Origin: CAWVWF01 sp963933885
GTDB taxonomy: Bacteria; Bacteroidota; Bacteroidia; Flavobacteriales_C; GCA-002722245
Reading direction: 5' to 3'
Assembly (NCBI GenBank): GCA_963933885.1
Contig: CAWVWF010000008.1
Span: forward strand, 1 to 44,793
DNA length: 44,793 bases
Shown here piece after piece: positions 43,417 to 44,793 of this stretch. Below the pieces are notes generated by a model. That model had not been told where the DNA came from, ran no database searches, and saw only the letters and a list, made by a program, of their open reading frames with translations. Numbering within the stretch: the stretch's first letter is position 1; every line of letters begins with the position of its first letter. The position numbers were made by a program, and so were the translations under genes.

Positions 43417-44622
43417 TTACTTAATCACAAGTTTTTCAGTACCAATTAGTTGATTTTTTTTATTTGAATAGTTTACAAAATAAATTCCTTTAGCCAATTC
43501 TGATATATCAATATTGATGTTTGGCGTTATGTTTTTAAGCATTCTTCCATTTACATCAAGCAATATAATAGATTCAACACCTTCAATAGATTTAACATTG
43601 AAATAATCATTTGCCGGATTAGGTGAAATCACAAACTGTTCTTTATTGTAATCCCCCTCAATTACAGTTAAAGTTCCTGTTGTAGTTAACGCCCTATCCA
43701 ATGAAAGTGGATGATTATAATCATCTTGAGCTAATTCCCATACAAACACACCTTTAAAACCATTATCGATAGCGTACTGTGTTTTCTCTTGAATCAAATC
43801 AGCACCATTAAAGAAATAATGACCAGTTCCATCAATTAGTAAATTATCTGAAGGCAATGCATTTGGAAACTGCTGCATGATATCAGCATATGTAACTGCT
43901 TCAGCCAAACCACCTGTAGCATCCTGAAATTTGTATCCGTAATACGGTAAACCCATTGCAAGTTTAGATCTTGGATAACCTCTACCTACCCAGTAAGTTT
44001 CTGCTGCTTTAAAATGGTCCATAGACGCATGACTTCCATAAGGACTTCCAGCCCATGTACCTGTTTGATCGTATATCATTATCTGTAAAAAATCTGCTTG
44101 ATCCAATGCGTCGTTTTCATACCATTGTAACCAATAATTTCCAAAACCTACAGTGATCACAAACTCTAAATCTGTTGAATCTATATTGTTTCTGATTTCC
44201 TTTACCAAAGACGTGAAATTATCCCGATCTGTAGTATTGTTTATTGCTTCCCAATCCATATCAATCCCATCTAAATCATGTTTTCTACAAAACAACCTTA
44301 GTGAATCTGCAAACTTTACTCTAGCAGCAGGATCATTTGCCATTACTTCAATATTAGTTCCTCCAACGCTAATTATACGTTTAGAATCTAGTCCATTAGT
44401 AGCAGATAAGAATGTTTGAAAGTTAGGTTCACTATTATTTATAAACTCTACTCCTCCATTTGGCGTAGCATATACAAAAGCATAATAGAGGTAATTATAA
44501 TTCTCGAATTTAATGTTTTGCGTACTTCTCCAATAAGGGAAATATCCACCAACTACATCCAAATCTTGTGCATAAGTGTTCATCGAAAGAACTGCTAGGA
44601 CAGCTAATAATAATTTCTTCAT
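43417..44622 (-). CDS. GH18 chitinase with T9SS sorting domain
   Basis: The product is 401 residues with a signal peptide (ending about NTYAQ). The GH18 barrel (about 20-310) contains the catalytic signature DGIDMDWE (118-125), with E125 as proton donor; SVGGTN (85-90), QIMIYDQTG and FKGVFVWELAQDD are the other family blocks. A T9SS sorting domain (about 325-401, FVISPNPANDYFNV) ends it. It should hydrolyse chitin or related GlcNAc polymers outside the cell. No chitin-binding domain is visible. It is a single-gene unit, 108 bp downstream of an AraC-type regulator gene on the same strand. Confidence 0.93.
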   Translation of the reverse strand: MKKLLLAVLAVLSMNTYAQDLDVVGGYFPYWRSTQNIKFENYNYLYYAFVYATPNGGVEFINNSEPNFQTFLSATNGLDSKRIISVGGTNIEVMANDPAARVKFADSLRLFCRKHDLDGIDMDWEAINNTTDRDNFTSLVKEIRNNIDSTDLEFVITVGFGNYWLQWYENDALDQADFLQIMIYDQTGTWAGSPYGSHASMDHFKAAETYWVGRGYPRSKLAMGLPYYGYKFQDATGGLAEAVTYADIMQQFPNALPSDNLLIDGTGHYFFNGADLIQEKTQYAIDNGFKGVFVWELAQDDYNHPLSLDRALTTTGTLTVIEGDYNKEQFVISPNPANDYFNVKSIEGVESIILLDVNGRMLKNITPNINIDISELAKGIYFVNYSNKKNQLIGTEKLVIK

Positions 44623-44729
44623 AATCGTTAAGGTTTGATTTCTACAATTATAGAAACAAGATCAAACTATCTCTTTTCAATTTAAGATAAAGACTTAACA
44701 ATTTTCGCTAATAACTAATTTACAATAGG

Positions 44730-44793
44730 TTACACACCCCTGAATTGACTTGGCGTCACGTTCTCTAACTTCTTAAAAACTCTATTAAAGTTG
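44730..44793 (-). CDS. AraC-family regulator, C-terminal end only
   Basis: The last 20 codons and stop (TAA at 44730-44732) of a gene cut by the window edge. The residues NFNRVFKKLENVTPSQFRGV are the classic end of an AraC/XylS helix-turn-helix domain (compare the FxRxFKKxxGxTPSxYR pattern). The gene runs toward the chitinase. Control of chitin use by this regulator is possible but cannot be judged from the fragment. Confidence 0.85.
   Translation of the reverse strand, partial: NFNRVFKKLENVTPSQFRGV

Overview
The window is AT-rich DNA from a member of the Bacteroidota, probably a marine, polysaccharide-degrading relative of the Flavobacteriales or Cytophagales. The evidence is seven secreted proteins with C-terminal type IX secretion (T9SS) sorting domains, LytTR-type signalling, very few Shine-Dalgarno sequences, and promoters of the Bacteroidota form TTTG-N19/20-TAnnTTTG. 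I see no rRNA, tRNA, CRISPR array, phage module or transposase gene.

Positions 1-5088 hold a minus-strand operon: LytS-type histidine kinase, a degenerate partner kinase lacking its key residues, a LytTR response regulator and a TonB-receptor-like outer-membrane barrel. Next come a large multipass membrane protein and a small RRM protein. Positions 7556-11073 hold an ergothioneine-type operon: SRPBCC protein, DUF427 protein, EgtB, EgtD and a racemase-like protein with one cysteine. Two direct repeats resembling LytTR/AlgR boxes lie upstream, and a TolB-like/TPR/LytTR regulator is encoded just beyond them.

Positions 13004-16969 carry the ybbA/ybbP-type ABC transporter pair divergent from a TesA-like esterase lipoprotein. 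A BamA/TamA-like barrel follows, then a divergent TetR/SDR pair with a clear promoter-operator. Positions 20096-24352 are a tight three-gene operon: a soluble protein of unknown family, a multipass membrane protein of unknown family and a 7TMR-DISM adenylate cyclase. This is the best candidate for an undescribed signalling system.

Positions 24756-25190 hold a thioredoxin whose first 26 codons come from a short inverted-repeat element. A longer copy of that element lies at 41616-41862. Positions 26223-41296 are rich in surface proteins: T9SS cargo, a GH16 glucanase with an aldo/keto reductase, and an operon of MbnP-like, MbnH-like di-heme peroxidase, YHYH and sulfatase proteins. The right end has a TetR-SRPBCC-DUF1330 operon, a GH18 chitinase, and the last codons of an AraC-type regulator cut by the window edge.
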